29,521 nucleotides of DNA. It comes from Fragilaria crotonensis. Taxonomy: Eukaryota > Bacillariophyta > Fragilariophyceae > Fragilariales > Fragilariaceae. Positions within the stretch are counted from its first letter, which is position 1. Every line of letters begins with the position of its first letter. The stretch is taken from NCBI GenBank assembly GCA_022925895.1, contig JAKSYS010000732.1:1-29521 (forward strand), read 5' to 3'. Below, one piece after another: positions 28,875 through 29,521 of this stretch. Below the pieces are notes generated by a model. The model saw nothing but the letters and a program-made list of their open reading frames with translations. It was not told the origin of the DNA and searched no databases. A program made the translations under genes and the position numbers.

Positions 28875-29521
28875 TCGATTCCAATCAATGGGTCCTTTAC
28901 ATGCCGCGTCGAATATGCCGATTAGAGGCCATCTTTTTGCGTCAAGGACGAGACGTACATCGATGTCACTTCGTCTGCAATGCAACGGAGTAAGCAGGAG
29001 TCAGAACATTGCCAGCAGTCCGAATCAGTCCATGCTCCAAAAGGCAAGGACTGCCTCTACCTGCAAATCCACTAGAAGCAAATATCAAAACCACAGCTAC
29101 CTAGGAAATGGATGGCCAATGGTCAACATCAGTTGGCAGGTGAGATTGAAACACGCAGGATCCTACACGAGACCATACTCGGAGACGCACCAAACCGGAA
29201 TTAGAAATAAGGCTGGTTGTGCCGATCAACGCATTCCTAATAGGATTAACTTATCTTCAATTAACCGCCAGCCCACCCCAGGAACAATCAAGCTCCGGGT
29301 GTGTTGGTGTTGGTGCTTGGGAAAAATCAACCGAGACCAAGTCTTGGAAACGCCAACCACCAGTCCCAATCTGCCCTAGCAACACCCGCCTAGTAGAAAC
29401 TACTACTAAGTGGAACAACGCGGAGTGAAGACGGAGAGCCCCACTGGGCGATATCGTTGCCTGCATCGTTGAGACGTTCCTGATCTCCACTACTGCACTT
29501 ACGTATTACAAGTACGGTGCC
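28875..29521. other. No confident gene
   Basis: An open frame at 28819-29379 overlaps the lipase end and has a composition rich in Arg, Ser and Thr with no motif. Another frame has retroelement-like fragments, but not enough to call. GTAC appears again at the very end (29511-29518). Confidence 0.3.

Noticed and set aside
28819-29379. 186-codon plus-strand frame
   Set aside because: It overlaps the end of the lipase core in another frame and has no recognisable domain.

Overview
The window looks like nuclear DNA of a photosynthetic stramenopile, most likely a diatom. Three observations support this. Genes are compact with short GT-AG introns of about 70-125 bp. One protein (22451-23203) has the three-part presequence of a diatom thylakoid-lumen protein: an ER signal peptide ending near an A-A-F motif, a transit segment, and a twin-arginine lumen signal. 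The rest of the gene set is eukaryotic (IRE1, U5 snRNP GTPase, FAM133-like, mitochondrial succinyl-CoA ligase). I cannot name the species.

Layout. 1-855: relic of a Ty1/copia-type gag. 856-5028 (-): IRE1 unfolded-protein-response sensor with an extra C-terminal CCCH zinc finger. 5699-6564 (+): secreted cystatin with an acidic tail. 6618-7208 (-): unknown membrane protein. 7634-9389: element with TA-flanked terminal inverted repeats (Tc1/mariner-like) holding a decayed reading frame, a 30-bp perfect palindrome and tandem repeats. 9896-11437 (+): succinyl-CoA ligase beta. 11536-12280 (-): FHA-domain protein. 12974-16094 (-): Snu114/EFTUD2. 16591-17181 (+): GroES-like protein with a signal peptide. 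17827-18405 (-): FAM133-like nuclear protein. 18753-22104: complete but frame-disrupted piggyBac-like transposon whose transposase region contains a YqaJ-type PD-(D/E)XK nuclease-like domain. 22451-23203 (+): lumen protein. 23353-24809 (-): 6-phosphogluconate dehydrogenase. 25775-26469 (-): coiled-coil protein, perhaps Mis12-like. 27154-28874 (+): class 3 lipase.

Two window-wide patterns matter. First, intergenic stretches, mainly upstream of genes, are extremely rich in the palindrome GTAC, while exons are not. Second, several conserved genes (succinyl-CoA ligase beta, Snu114, 6PGDH, lipase, the coiled-coil gene, probably cystatin) are broken by single-base shifts. Almost all are missing bases in short homopolymers, while IRE1 and others are clean. 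I read these as uncorrected sequencing or assembly indels rather than pseudogenes, so the CDS spans of those genes are given across the breaks.

The genes do not form one pathway. They are ordinary housekeeping and secretory genes interrupted by two DNA transposons and one retroelement relic. The least ordinary items are the piggyBac-like element with a nuclease-like domain, the IRE1-CCCH fusion, and the GTAC-rich intergenic DNA.
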